Shown here: positions 24,817 to 35,396 of the stretch, piece by piece
Layout of the letters: every line of letters begins with the position of its first letter
How positions within the stretch are numbered: the stretch's first letter is position 1
Origin: Telopea speciosissima
Lineage: Eukaryota > Streptophyta > Magnoliopsida > Proteales > Proteaceae
Reading direction: 5' to 3'
DNA: 64,000 nucleotides
Assembly (NCBI RefSeq): GCF_018873765.1
Contig: NC_057924.1
Coordinates: 21,881,542-21,945,541 of the forward strand
Translations under genes and position numbers: made by a program
Notes under the pieces: model-generated
What the model was told of the DNA's origin: nothing
Databases searched by the model: none
Seen by the model: the letters and a program-made list of their open reading frames with translations, nothing else

Positions 24817-24826
24817 AAATATATAG
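24817..24826 (-). promoter_or_regulatory. Possible TATA box of the antisense gene
   Basis: CTATATATTT on the minus strand lies about 235 bp upstream of the antisense ATG at 24585. It suggests that this gene has its own promoter rather than depending on the LTR. Confidence 0.45.
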
Positions 24827-24894
24827 ATGAAGGAAGGAGATGAACCACCAAGATCCAACGGTCGTGGGCAAAGAGCATCAAAGGCCAAGAACGA

Positions 24895-25070
24895 GCGACC
24901 GTAGCCCTGCTCGAGATGTCATAATGACCAACGCCACGCGTCAACTAATAAATGGAACATCAGACGTCGCTTAGCTCGAGTTACGGTAGCCCTGCTTGAA
25001 GCACCATCATGACCCCTGCCACGCGTCGATTAGAGGGTGAAACGTCAAAAAGACTACCAACTACCAACCG
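24895..25070 (+). repeat. Imperfect duplication upstream of the Tat 3' LTR
   Basis: Two diverged units begin GTAGCCCTGCT at about 24901 and 24988. Each carries a GCCACGCGTC word 44-47 bp in. They lie in the presumed upstream region of the antisense gene. Confidence 0.6.
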
Positions 25071-25142
25071 TCACATCCACACGTGCGAAGGAAGACATTA
25101 GAACTAGATAAGTCGATTCAGCTCCCCTGAGCAAGAACGCCC

Positions 25143-25159
25143 AAGGAGTGGGGGGCTCG
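25143..25159 (+). promoter_or_regulatory. Tat polypurine tract
   Basis: AAGGAGTGGGGGGCTCG abuts the 3' LTR start at 25160, in the position of the plus-strand primer. Confidence 0.75.
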
Positions 25160-25796
25160 TGATACATCATGGAACGTCAGCCAATGAGGAGGTGACGTGT
25201 GCATTGGGACGAGTTGAGGTCGTGTTGGATGAGCACGAGCCGTCCCCTACCCAGAAGGACAAAACTCATGCAAGTACCCGACCTCGAGGGTCATACGCGC
25301 TACGCGCGAGCCCAGACATTGACGAATAACGAGGGGTCGACGAGCCGAGCCTTCCTAAAGGCGCAACCAGGCCAGAACCTTAATCACCCTATGAGGGGCA
25401 GGAACGACCTTCTCAGGATGACCTGAGTACCACACTCTACGAGAAGAGAACATGCCGTGGGCCCTAATAGCCCGAGATTATCGCCCATACGTCGCCTAAT
25501 AAAGCGCAAAGGGATCAGGGGATCAACCCTATCCCTAGAATTACTCCTAAATTCTCTCACTCCATGCCCAGGACTCTCCTTTCCTAATAGGACACGATTC
25601 TACCCACCATGCCTCACTCATCGCCTATAAATAACTGGGAAAATTCCTCCCACAATTATCTAAATTCAATTATTCTTCTCTGTTGCTAAGAGTTCTGATT
25701 TAGGCATCGGAGTGGACAAATCGGCATAGTCGGGTCCTCTCTTATTAACTCTTTGTTGCAGGAACAGGTCGCTCCGACACAGTTCTTGACGCAACA
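25160..25796 (+). repeat. Tat 3' LTR
   Basis: The 637-bp LTR starts TGATACATC and ends GACGCAACA. It pairs with 15226-15855 and is followed directly by the TAAAC duplication. Confidence 0.93.
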
Positions 25797-25801
25797 TAAA
25801 C

Positions 25802-26183
25802 CAATAAGCATTTAGCTACCACAAATTGAATTTAATCTCACGTGGTGGATATATAATATTTGCCTTTTGCAAGAAATAATAATAAGGTTGATAGTTGCTG
25901 TCATCCATTTCCCTCCTTTCCCTTGAAATGACCTTTGTACAACCGAAATGATTTATTTTTTGGGGAAATTATTGGATGTTTCGTGCCAAGAATCACTCTT
26001 CCTTAACTTCTTACCCCTCTTCAATGTTTTACCCAATGTTATTCATTGTAACAAAAATACCATTTTGTGAGGCCATGATTGGTTCAAATGTTTATATATG
26101 GTGATTGACCATATTTTCCAAATGCCTTGGAGTGTTATTTATTTATTTATTTTTTGATAAAGTCTGGGAGTGTTATCATAGCA
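25802..26183. other. AT-rich intergenic DNA
   Basis: Nothing recognisable was seen apart from short T and A runs, including ATTTATTTATTTATTTTTT near 26138-26156. Confidence 0.5.
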
Positions 26184-26397
26184 CCCCCCAATATTGCGGA
26201 TTGGGTTCCTCTCCTTGGAGGGTATCGTCCAATGACTGGCCAATGAGGCATCCAACGATTGGGTTATGTCGCACACATCCCGATGCGCACCCAATCAATA
26301 ATAGGAATGTGTGGTATAACCCAGTCTTTGGATACCTCATTGGGCACTCATTTGGGGATGCTCCCAAGGAGAGGAGCCAAATCCCAATATTGTTGGG
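26184..26397. mobile_element. Foldback MITE-like element 1
   Basis: The two halves are inverted copies. The left arm, from CCCAATATTG through CTCCTTGGAGG, CCAATGAGGCATCCAA and TGGGTTAT, pairs with the right arm read backwards (CAATATTG, CTCCTTGGGAG, CCAATGAGGTATCCAA, TGGGTTAT). Only a short spacer of about 20 bp near 26290 is unpaired, so the whole unit could form one long hairpin. No coding frame of its own. Superfamily unknown because the flanking duplication is unclear. Confidence 0.8.
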
Positions 26398-27846
26398 TTG
26401 ATTTTTATGAGGATGTCATTGATTATGAAAAGTAACATTTGAGACACATTTGACTTCTAGTTATTATCGTGAATCACCCTTTCTCATTCGTCCATTAGCT
26501 TGGCATTAAAAATGTCATTACATGCAAGTTGTGTGTAGATGTCTTGCCCATAAAACAAATAATTCCCAATGTTGTAGTAGAGTATGTCCAAATTTTTATT
26601 TGCAATTCTCACGAGTCCCATCACATTGCTGACCTAATATTTATAAAGATGCCATAAAATATGAAAAATAATATTTATGAGGTGAGACTTGCTTATTAAT
26701 TTATAGTAATTGAAAGTTTATTTATACCAAAATTGAGCTTTATATATTATAATAATATTAAAATTTCACAAATAAAACATGTATATAAAGAAAATCTTGT
26801 CATTCTATATCATATATGGTTGTTCAACATAGCAATTCCAATCAATTCAACTTTAGGTACCACACTCTTTACATACTCAATTGTTTCTCAAACTCAGTAC
26901 AAAAGTTAGAAAATCGAATACGCAATTGATGTAAACCAAGAACTGACTTAGATGATTCAATATTTCTCTGGAACAAAATACTAGGTTTGTATCACACTTG
27001 CATCATCGTTAAAAGTGTAAAGGTTACACCTTGATGCATTTTCTATGAGTCTCACGTCAAAGTTAACGTTAATCAAATCAAGGAATCCTATGGCCTTTAA
27101 AATATAAGATAGAACATACACCATGCAATTATATATAGAGAAAAAGGGATTCGACAAGTCGAATTAATGATCTTAGAGTGCCCAAAATTTACTATCTTTA
27201 TATAGTTTTTCATAAAAAGGTAGGCATTGAAATGATGTTGTTCTTTTTCAATATCTTTGTATGATAAGATTTCCTTTTTTTTTTTTTTAGGTAGAAAGTA
27301 TGATAAGATTTCACATCCTTTAAATGTGCAGTATTAAAGGGAAAAATACAACAAGATTGTAATTTTACTTTTTTGCCCCTTATTTATTTATACACTATTT
27401 AATGTGAGGTAAAAATGTCTTTTAAAATGTTGAAAATCATTTAATACAATATTTAATAAAGTTAATATGTAAAATGACATATTTTACTCTTGTATTAAAT
27501 AACTTTTAGGAATAAGACAAGGGACAAAAAGTAAGGTTACAACTTCTTAGTTCACTTACTTGGTGACAACAAGATACACTCAATATTAAAACAAGGGAAA
27601 TAATCTCTACTAGATTGTGTTTTTGGGTTTGAGGGAGATTGAAGGCTGAATGTGCTAGTGTTTATGAGAAAACACTCCAAAGTGATCAGTAAATCAATAG
27701 GAAATTTTTTGTGCATATGTGTTCTTACTATAATAAGTCTATTTGAACTGGCCATCCATTTAAGATTGAGAGATGAAGCCATGAATGAAACCACCATTTT
27801 GGCATGAAAAGAATTGGGAGAAAAGTTAAAAGTTCTCCAGCCCCCA
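26398..27846. other. AT-rich intergenic DNA
   Basis: Long AT-rich stretch with A/T runs, for example a T11 run near 27278. No ORF with a domain, no LTR pair and no tandem array were found. Confidence 0.55.
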
Positions 27847-28023
27847 GAATCGTTATCATCTACGGTTCTCTGACCGGTGTGGTTCCCTAGTGTCTCTCAC
27901 AAGAGGGGGTGGGATCCACCCGAGGCACCTGACCTAACACTCTGCCCGGATGGGGTCCATCCTCCTCTTGTGAGAGGCACTAGAGAACCGTACCGGTCAA
28001 GAAACCGTATACGATAAAAATTC
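27847..28023. mobile_element. Foldback MITE-like element 2
   Basis: Inverted arms: GAATCGTTATCATCTACGG then TCTCTGACCGG, CCCTAGTG and CTCTCACAAGAGG on the left. On the right, read backwards, are AATTTTTATCGTATACGG, TTCTTGACCGG, CTCTAGTG and CTCTCACAAGAGG. The central spacer holds GGTGGGATCC-type words. Non-coding, about 177 bp. Confidence 0.82.
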
Positions 28024-28605
28024 CACCCCCCCATCATAAAAAAATCATCAGATCTTACATGTTGTATGGCTTATATGGATCTACCATTGTAATTATGACA
28101 TACAAATTCTTGGGTTGGCACAGATTATTTGTCATTATTAGCATAATGATCAAACACTTGCCTGCATGGTTGAATATTTTTTGCAAGTGGACCTTATTAG
28201 AAATGCAAGTTCTATCTCTCAGTCTCTTAGTCACAATGTTCCTTTCTTAATTCAAAATCATAATGAACTCTTAATATTAACAAATAGTGTTATTTGACAA
28301 TTATTTGCCTTCCCCCCTCCCCCCTTTTTTAACTCAAAATTTCCAAATATTTTCTCACACATTGATCGGATTAAACACTGGTATTTCAATAAAAATTGAT
28401 AGATTTTATGTGCACACATCAGACAACTCCAAACAAACCGACACACATTGAAAGATGATCGATCATCAACTCTGCACACAAATCTTCTCGAGAACCCTAG
28501 ATCTCATCGAGTATATGAGCGAGACATGGAGAGAGAGCTCCATTTTTGAAGACTGAAGCTCCTATTCATCAATCGGATACTAACGGCTTGATCTTTTGCA
28601 AATTG

Positions 28606-28641
<36 letters not shown>

Positions 28642-28958
28642 CCCTAAACGCTTTAAACTCAAAAAAAGGAAAAATTTTAAGTTGCAGGTTTTGGGGAAAC
28701 AATTTGGGGAAGATTAGGGCATTTTGGTCAATTAAAACACAATTTTAATGTTTTAACGTCTGCAGTTAACGGACTGGGTGTTTTTGTTACTTAGTTTAGA
28801 AAGCAGGGGAGGTACGTGAAAATTTTCAAACGTCACACGTGAAAAAATAATTAATGCAAACCTCAAGAGAGGTAAGTGAAGTTTACCATAAAACAAAAAC
28901 CGTGATGACACAATGATTGATTTATGTGGCTCTCTCTCCTCAAATTCAATTTTTTTAA
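28024..28958. other. AT-rich DNA with GA microsatellite
   Basis: No gene. A (GA)n run occupies 28608-28635 within otherwise unremarkable AT-rich sequence. Confidence 0.6.
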
Positions 28959-29089
28959 GGGAGAATGTTTTTTGTGCCGGCGGCATAGGTTGCGCCCAGA
29001 CACATGGGCGAATGACTACCTTGCCCCCCTGAATGGTAGGCCCATGTGTCTGAGTGCAGGCTACGCTGCGACACAGAGAACATCACCCC
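28959..29089. mobile_element. Foldback MITE-like element 3
   Basis: Inverted arms pair GAATGTTTTTTGTG, GCGGCATAGG and CCCAGACACATGGGC on the left with TGATGTTCTCTGTG, GCAGCGTAGCC and CTCAGACACATGGGC read backwards from the right. Length about 131 bp, with a short G/C spacer. It shares words with the islands at 11101-12215, so it may belong to the same family. Confidence 0.78.
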
Positions 29090-29602
29090 TTTTTTTAATT
29101 TCTCTTTTCTTTTCTTGACAACTAAAATAGTCTAAATCTAACCTTCTTTTTATTGCCAATTTGGAGGCTATTACGGGTATGTAGTCTGTAGATCCAAGGT
29201 TTAAAAATGCGCTTTTACCAAAAAAAAAAATTTGTTTTAACATGCAAAATCGGAGACAGAATCGGACAGTGACAATTCCGATCTGGGATCGGATCAGAAT
29301 CGACTTCAAGAACCCTAGAATCGGTCCACATATCCAATAACAGTGAAATTTCTAGGGTCTTGGGTGTGAATCGGTCAAAATTGGGATCGATCATGACTTA
29401 ATTCCAATACGAATCAACCGATTCAACTATCCAATTCCTAATTTCTAAACCATGTGTAGATCGGACAAACGATCCCTCTCCTCCCCGAGTTTGAAACACA
29501 AAAGATGAACAATGAAGTCTTGGGTTTGTAATTTTGCATTGCAAATTTTTATAGTTGCAAGGGTAAATCCAGGGAATCAGATCAGATCAACGTATTCAGT
29601 TC
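29090..29602. other. Intergenic DNA, no gene seen
   Basis: AT-rich sequence with recurrent GATCGGA / TCGG words around 29255-29470. An A10 run lies at 29220-29229. No supported feature. Confidence 0.5.
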
Positions 29603-30253
29603 GGCCCCATTTGTTTAGAGGGGTTTATGGGGTGGGAGAGTTGTTAAGATGGGACCTATGTGTTGGTGGGGTGATCAACAGGGGTGGGAAACTAAAAATC
29701 CCAAAAATGGAATTTCCCAACTTTCCTGATTCTATATGCGTTTGGGAATTCTTGGAGACCTCATCTTCTTCATTGTTTCAGAAAAGGGTTTTCGGAAATG
29801 GACTACAGCAATTGGTCATCAAAAGCAAGAAAAACACTCTCAGCAACATAAATATCCACATCAGAATTCCGAAACAAATTGAAGACAAGCCTAATCAATA
29901 ATCAATTCTAGTATACCTTGCTATGATTGAGAAATCCCTAAACCGAGAGCTTCACAAAATTAAATTGAACATGTAAAGCTGAAATTGGACAATTATAGTT
30001 GAGGTTGCAGGAGAGTGGGGTGTGGATGGGGGGAGCACTCAATCACAAAGAGAGAGAGAGAGAGATTTCTTCTTTTGCTTTTTTGGCTGGAGTAGTGTTT
30101 GCGATGATGGAGCAGGGGGGCTTGCGAATATGCCAAGGAGGAGCTACAGCAGCAGTGGTGACGCGAGTAGGCCAAGGGGAGGAAGGAAGAAACGGTTTCA
30201 ACTTTCCCTCGAAAATCCCACCGAATTTGCATGACTTTGTGAGGGGGTGGGGG

Positions 30254-30439
30254 GATCTGACTCTTCTACTTCCGCCTGCCTGGTATTGCCGTATGCCCCA
30301 CACACAAGCAAGGCGAAAAGTACCGCTTTACCCCCACTCGGACCAGGCATTCGGGCAAGGGTAAGGTTGTACATTCCACCTTACTTGTGTGTGGGGCGCA
30401 CACGACAGTAGGGGTAGGCAGAAATAGAAGAGTCGGACG
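30254..30439. mobile_element. Foldback MITE-like element 4 (nested)
   Basis: Inverted arms: GATCTGACTCTTCTACTTC, GCCTGCC and GCCCCACACACAAGCAAGG on the left pair with CGTCCGACTCTTCTATTTC, GCCTACC and GCCCCACACACAAGTAAGG read backwards from the right. Length about 186 bp, non-coding, nested inside the element at 29603-31239. Confidence 0.82.
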
Positions 30440-30565
30440 CGGGGTGGGGTGGGGTGGGAGAATTGGTTTGCCACCTCAGCCGACAAGAAAAATATGACAA
30501 CTTTTTAGTTGTCTGCCCAAGATCCTACCCCAGTCAAACTTGTCATTTTATATGATTTGTAAGGA

Positions 30566-31160
30566 ACAACATTATTATGCGTAGTGCTACAGCTGACCCC
30601 TTATTGGTTATTAAAAGTGTTTTAAAATGGGTAAAGGATCTTCATATCACACCACCTACAATAAATTCATCTATGATGGACTCACCATATTATGGATCTC
30701 CTACAATATATCATAGCTCTTTTTCTAATACTATAATGAACCTGCCCGGTTTAATTGTTACAGGAGTTTCTGAACCCGCTACTAAATTAGCCCACTGGAA
30801 CTTTAACATTTTAATAGATGGACAGAGTTTCTAACAGTTGCAGGTAGCGTAGGCGTACAGGATTCCATGGAGGCAGAGCTTTTTGGTCTTCTACAAGGAT
30901 GGGAAAGAGCTAACAAGGAGAAGATCCCCATAAGACATGTCTGGTTATGCAACAAAGACCTCTTTTAGCTTTTTATTTATAACAACCAACAACCTATACC
31001 CTGAAACCTTATACATAATTTTTGTTGTTTTAATTGAAAAAACTAATAACTTTGAAAACATTACTTTTCATCTTTGTAAGCATGCTGCCTGGTCCAAGGC
31101 TCCTCCACCGTTGTACTTACTCCTTTAAGTTATATATATGTTCCTTTTCATTTAAAAAAA
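30566..31160 (+). pseudogene. LINE 3' end with RNase H-like domain (truncated)
   Basis: An 85-codon frame (30577-30834) is followed, after a stop or shift at about 30834, by a readable VAGSVGVQDSMEAELFGLL stretch. A terminal FHLCKHAAWSKAPPPLYLLL follows near 31067-31126. The AGS..G..MEAEL.GLL and KHAA.SK pattern matches the RNase H-like domain at the end of plant non-LTR retrotransposon ORFs. An A8 run at 31155-31162 could be the tail remnant. The 5' part of the LINE, including reverse transcriptase, is absent, as expected for 5' truncation. A captured host RNase H-like domain is the alternative. Confidence 0.5.
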
Positions 31161-31239
31161 ATCCCAAATCCCATGATTTTGTTCCACAGAACAATCCCAC
31201 CCTATCAAAACCTCTCTCTAAACAAACACAAACGGGGCC

Positions 31240-31452
31240 TTCTTCTTGACTTGAAGATTCGGGTAGAATCGGAATTGGGGTCCACCGATTTGGATTTGAA
31301 TCTATGGATCCCACCATTTCTAGTTCGATTTATAAATCCATTCTTAAACTTGCTCTTTCTCTGCAAATTGGTTATGAATTATTAAGATACAGTGAAAAGA
31401 AAATTTCTCCATCCTCTTTTTAAGAAACGTGCTTGTGATAAGATAAAAATTC
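31240..31452. other. Spacer to the Reina nest
   Basis: AT-rich, with no recognisable feature. It ends in AATTC immediately before the left LTR of the chromovirus. Confidence 0.5.
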
Positions 31453-31646
31453 TGTGGGGGAAGGGATAAGGCTATCTTCGAGGGTAGCTCCTCCTAGAAC
31501 AGGATAAGAAAAGAGATTTCTATTCATCAATGCCATTCTCTTCTAATGACAGATATTTATAAACCCTTAAAGATTCCCTTCTACTAACCCCTATCCTTTC
31601 AAAAGCACTTAATGGAAATATTCCCCTCTCTAACGAGTTTGTTACA
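31453..31646 (-). repeat. Reina 3' LTR
   Basis: It starts TGTGGGGGAAGGG and ends GAGTTTGTTACA on the plus strand. The first 110 bp match 40987-41096 and the rest matches 54040-54133. Confidence 0.9.
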
Positions 31647-31662
31647 ATTATTCCCTCCCTTT
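31647..31662 (-). promoter_or_regulatory. Reina polypurine tract
   Basis: On the minus strand AAAGGGAGGGAATAAT directly precedes the TGTAACAAAC start of the 3' LTR. Confidence 0.7.
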
Positions 31663-33099
31663 ACACGTAATCCTCTAAGGCGGTGGGTCTTTTGGCTCTT
31701 CTGGTGGTCCTCCATGGGCTTGTTGTGGCTGAAGGGATGTTATCCATGTGGCTAGTATCCCCCTCACTGGGTTCTGCTATCATATCATTGCCATCTCCTA
31801 CGAGAGGAACCTTGTCCTCAAGGTTCAGCTCTGGAAACTCGTGCCTTAAAAGAGAGATGTCCTCCCACGTTGCATCTTCAAGAGGTAGATGGTCCCACTG
31901 AACCAAGGCTTGAGACACCAATCTTCCTGTGCGATGAAGTGTATGAAAGTCCAATATGGCAGCAGGGGTTGGAGTAGGACCTTCAGACGAAACCATGGGA
32001 GGTAAGGTAGCCGTTTGATCAGGTGGATCACCCACGTAGCGCTTGAGCAGTGAGACATGGAAGACGGGATGAAGGCGGGCTGCAGGTGGTAATGTGAGCT
32101 TGTAGGCAACCTGGCCTACACGAGCCACAATTTGGAAAGGTCCAAAGTAGCATTTTCCCAGCTTCTGATGTGCATGTAATGCCACTGATCTCTGTCCGTA
32201 GGGCCTTAGCTTTACAAGCACCCAGTCATTCACCTCAAATTCCCTATCTGTACATCCTTTATCTGCTTGCGACTTCATTCGAGCCTGAGCCCGAGACAAA
32301 TTAAGTTTGAGGGTGCGACGAACTTCGTCTCGAGCGCATAGATCTTGGTCCACTGCTGCATTCTCGGATCCATCAGGTACATAGCGAGGTAGTGCAAGGG
32401 GTTCTCGGCCATAGACTGCCTGGAATGGTGTCATACCATTAGCAGAATGGAAGGATGAATATTCGGCCGAGTGTATACTTCACCCATGAAGAAGGCATAT
32501 CGGACACGAAGCTGCAGAGGTGCATCTCGAGACATCGGTTGACAAATTCAGTTTGTCCGGCCGATTTAGGATGATAAGCTGTGCTCATGGCCAATGTTGT
32601 GCCCTGTAATCGGAATAGCTCGCGCAAAAAATTACTAACGAAAAGTGGGTCTCGATCACTAACAATAGAATGGGGTAGACTATGGAGTTTGGTGATCTGT
32701 GATGCAAAGATTCCAGCAATCTGTGTGCTAATGAAATTACTTGCAAGGGCACAGAAGTGTGCGCTTTTGGATCACCGATCCACCAAAACTAGGATGGCAG
32801 TTTGGCCCAATGAAGGAGGGAACCCAGTGATGAAATCCATCGATAGATCTTCCCAAATTTGAGAAGGTATGGGTAATGGCTGAAGAAGGCCAGCTGGAGA
32901 TGTAGTTAGAACTTTCATCTATTGGCAAACTAAGCAAGAGGCGACAAACTGTTTGACATATTGGCGCATGCCTTTCCAATAAAAATTAGTCGTCACGCGT
33001 TTAAACGTCCTGAGATAACCTGCATACCCACCCACAGGAGAAGAATGGAACTCCTTAAGGAAGGTTTCTCTACGTGGAGAATCAAGGGCTAGCACCAAT
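31661..33099 (-). pseudogene. Reina integrase and chromodomain part
   Basis: Read from 33099 downward: an integrase zinc-binding end with TNFYWKGMRQYVKQFVASC, the core with [15 protein letters not shown] and LVLVDR, the motif TAYHPKSAGQTEFVNRCLE, then after a frameshift near 32440 MTPFQAVYGREPLALPRY. The C-terminal 258-codon frame (32434-31661) covers the GPF(Q)IVARVGQVAYKL..HPVFHVSLL module. A chromodomain-like segment follows at about 31960-31820 with VQWDHLPLEDATWED. In chromoviruses this tail directs integration to marked chromatin. Stops at several points (for example after SFVASCLVCQ and VLVDR) and the frameshift inactivate it. The upstream end is cut at 33099 by the LTR insertion and resumes at 36120. 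Confidence 0.88.
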
Positions 33100-33489
33100 T
33101 GTTACACTCGTAATCAAATCATTACTAACTTAAACCTTTGTGTAGGGGCGGAACTCTATTATGTTGGTGACCTCTGGAACATTATCGTGGAGCTGACCTT
33201 TAAGATCTTTGACATGTCGAGTGGCGAGCCAGTCGATGAGAGGTTTCTCGATAGGGATCGAGGAAGGTTCATCGATGATTCTACATATGTCAACCTTCCC
33301 CCGAGACCACCCCTCCCGCCTGAAAGATGAAGGTACGTACCATTCACATTGTCGAGTCCCAATTAAACCCCTTGGGTAAATGGTGTGCCAACTGCCAACC
33401 CATAGATATGACCCTTAATATCCCCTCAGTAGTCGGGACCCACACTAGAAGCCTAGGCATTTTGGGGGCCCTGAATTGCCAAGTCTGAG

Positions 33490-33565
33490 ACTAGCGGATC
33501 ATGCAACAGGGAACTGGCGGATCATGCATGAGCCACCAGCCCATGATCCGCCAGAGTATGGGATT
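33490..33565 (+). repeat. GATCCGCC dyad repeats in LTR B, first cluster
   Basis: GCGGATCATGCA at about 33493 and TGGCGGATCATGCATGA at about 33514 face CCCATGATCCGCCAG at about 33540. Paired, they form an imperfect hairpin. Confidence 0.75.
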
Positions 33566-34430
33566 GTCTCTGTGAGGCTAATAGCTATTGGGTTCACCAT
33601 TGCCTTGACCCAAGGCTTAGCCAAGGATTGAGTCTAGGTATTTGGGACCCCAAGGACTCTTTATGGGTTATAAGTCATGAACCTATGGACCACTTGGGTT
33701 ACACCTTAAAGGTAAACCCAATATTGAGCCTTAAACTCACCCCCAAGCCAATCAAGACTTAGACCACTTATATAACCCAACCAAACCCTATTCCCCTTCA
33801 TTTCCACTCATCTCCAGCCCTTGAGGGAGAGCTAAAAACGTGGAGAGCAAGCTTGGGTGGGAGAAGGAAGAAGAAAGAGAAAGAGAAGGAGGCCTCCATC
33901 CCCATTGGAGCTATTCTTGAGCTCACCTCTCTTCCCCAACCAGCTTATCACTCACCAATGGAGTAGGAGTCCGTGGAGAGGCTGTTTTGGAGCCCAAGCT
34001 CAGCTTAGGAACTTCTCTTGTTGCTGTTCTTGCCTAGAACTCATTGTAACCCATCTCTTCCACCTTATTTCTATGCAAATCTATGTGGAATTCATGTATA
34101 GATGCCCAATCCATGCTCCTATCAAGGGACTTTTCATTTCTAAAGACCTAGCCCACTGATTACTACTTGTTTGAGCCAATTGATGCTCAAGGAGGGGCCA
34201 ATCTCTCAGCTATTAGCTTAGGTAGCTTGGAAACCCCAATTGGGCACCATATCCATGGATGTTGGGAGCTTGGATCAAGCTCCAACCTATTGGGTACAAA
34301 CCGGGTCTCAACCACCGACCTAGTTGCTCCATTTGGAACTCTCAGTACCCCCTTGCTGTCCCTGAAGAGCCCCTGACCACTGGCCCCAATTTGGGAGCCA
34401 TTGGAGCTAAAGAAAGCTCTCTCGGACTCT

Positions 34431-34482
34431 GGCGGATGATGCATGATCCGCCAGGTACTACAGTACATCGTCCGCCAAGACC
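34431..34482 (+). repeat. Near-perfect 26-bp palindrome in LTR B
   Basis: CTGGCGGATGATG is followed directly by CATGATCCGCCAG, a palindrome with one mismatched pair. A further CATCGTCCGCCAAG copy lies 12 bp downstream. The words match those in the first cluster about 0.9 kb upstream. Confidence 0.8.
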
Positions 34483-35296
34483 TGAATGCCCTATTTTTTT
34501 GGTTTCAGCCATGAGACTTCATTGGGGTCGCTTCTCATGCGTTGTACATTATTAATATGATATGATAGGCTGACGTACTCGTGTGGGAGGGACGTACATT
34601 ACACGGGAACCCTTATTCTCCTATGCGTGGAACTCGGTGAGTGGATTAAACACTTGAACTATTTTATGGAGTATTTCTCATTAGGCATTTGGTTAGTTGT
34701 GCATGTTGAATTAATTATGTGCCATAAGTATGACTGTCTCTCCTATGTTTTGTGTAATGACTGGGGGCGGGTTCATTCATGTGTGGAAAGTGATGGACTT
34801 TACATATTGATCATGCTATTATAGGGAGGTGTATATTATAGGATGCTTTACTTATAATTCTTTATTATGATGGATTGTGGAATTGATTCAGGTGTGATCG
34901 ATCGACCGTTATTTCGGTATCACACCCATTGTACTGCAACTTTGGTGTGGATGTGAGTTGGAGAATGAGAAGGTAGTGACCTCCGAATTAGGTACTGTGG
35001 ACTCAATCTCCGGATTACACTCGCACGGTGTAGGATTGTATTTATGATCATTGCATCCATTGGTTGTCTGTTGGCTAGGAAGGGATGTACCCAGTTCTAC
35101 GACCCTTCCGACAGAGTGCAGGTGTCGGGCAAACCCATGGGTCCCGACCGTATTTCAGGGTAGCCCACCGTGAAGTCATCGCCGTACTTCGGTGACACTA
35201 GGATGGGGTTTGTATTGGGGGCTCATGGACAACTCGGTGAGTGGGTCCAGTCTTATGGGTTTCCTTGGTAACATGGGGTTGACATGGTCGGAATAC

Positions 35297-35396
35297 CATC
35301 CGTTTATGACACCGTTATTGTCATCCGTTTATGGAACCGTTCTTGCCATCCGTTTATGACACCGTTATTTGCCATCCGTTTATGGTACCGTTGGTC
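35297..35396 (+). repeat. 25-bp tandem repeat, four copies, in LTR B
   Basis: CATCCGTTTATG followed by an ACCGTT word recurs at 35297, 35322, 35347 and 35373, with 1-3 changes between units. Confidence 0.85.

Larger units (their letters stand above)
15226..25796 (+). mobile_element. Full-length Tat-lineage Ty3/gypsy retrotransposon
   Basis: A 10,571-bp element has LTRs at 15226-15855 and 25160-25796 and a perfect 5-bp target duplication TAAAC at 15221-15225 and 25797-25801. A primer-binding site beginning TGGCGCCGTCTGTGGG follows the 5' LTR, and a G-rich polypurine tract precedes the 3' LTR. The plus strand encodes gag, protease, reverse transcriptase, RNase H and integrase in the gypsy order. 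Between integrase and the 3' LTR lie a minisatellite and an antisense gene, both known hallmarks of the Tat lineage. Many stops and lost catalytic residues show that it is defective. Confidence 0.95.
29603..31239. mobile_element. Terminal-inverted-repeat element, PIF/Tourist-like (1.64 kb)
   Basis: The left end GGCCCCATTTGTTTAGAGG followed by GGTGGGAG is mirrored at the right end, which read backwards gives GGCCCCGTTTGTG, TTTGTTTAGAGAGAGG and GGGTGGGA. A 3-bp TTC flanks both sides (29600-29602 and 31240-31242). The GGCCCNGTTTG terminus and 3-bp duplication resemble PIF/Harbinger (Tourist) elements, although the usual target is TTA/TAA. No transposase was found. Inside lie a smaller foldback element (30254-30439) and a LINE tail (30566-31160). 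It is either a non-autonomous element with later insertions or one that captured them. Confidence 0.6.

Noticed and set aside
31448..31452. AATTC as Reina target duplication
   Set aside because: The right flank after 54133 is ATTAT, which does not match, so the original duplication could not be confirmed.
32737..32979. 80-codon minus-strand frame
   Set aside because: It is out of frame with the integrase core, which is read in the neighbouring frame over the same bases.
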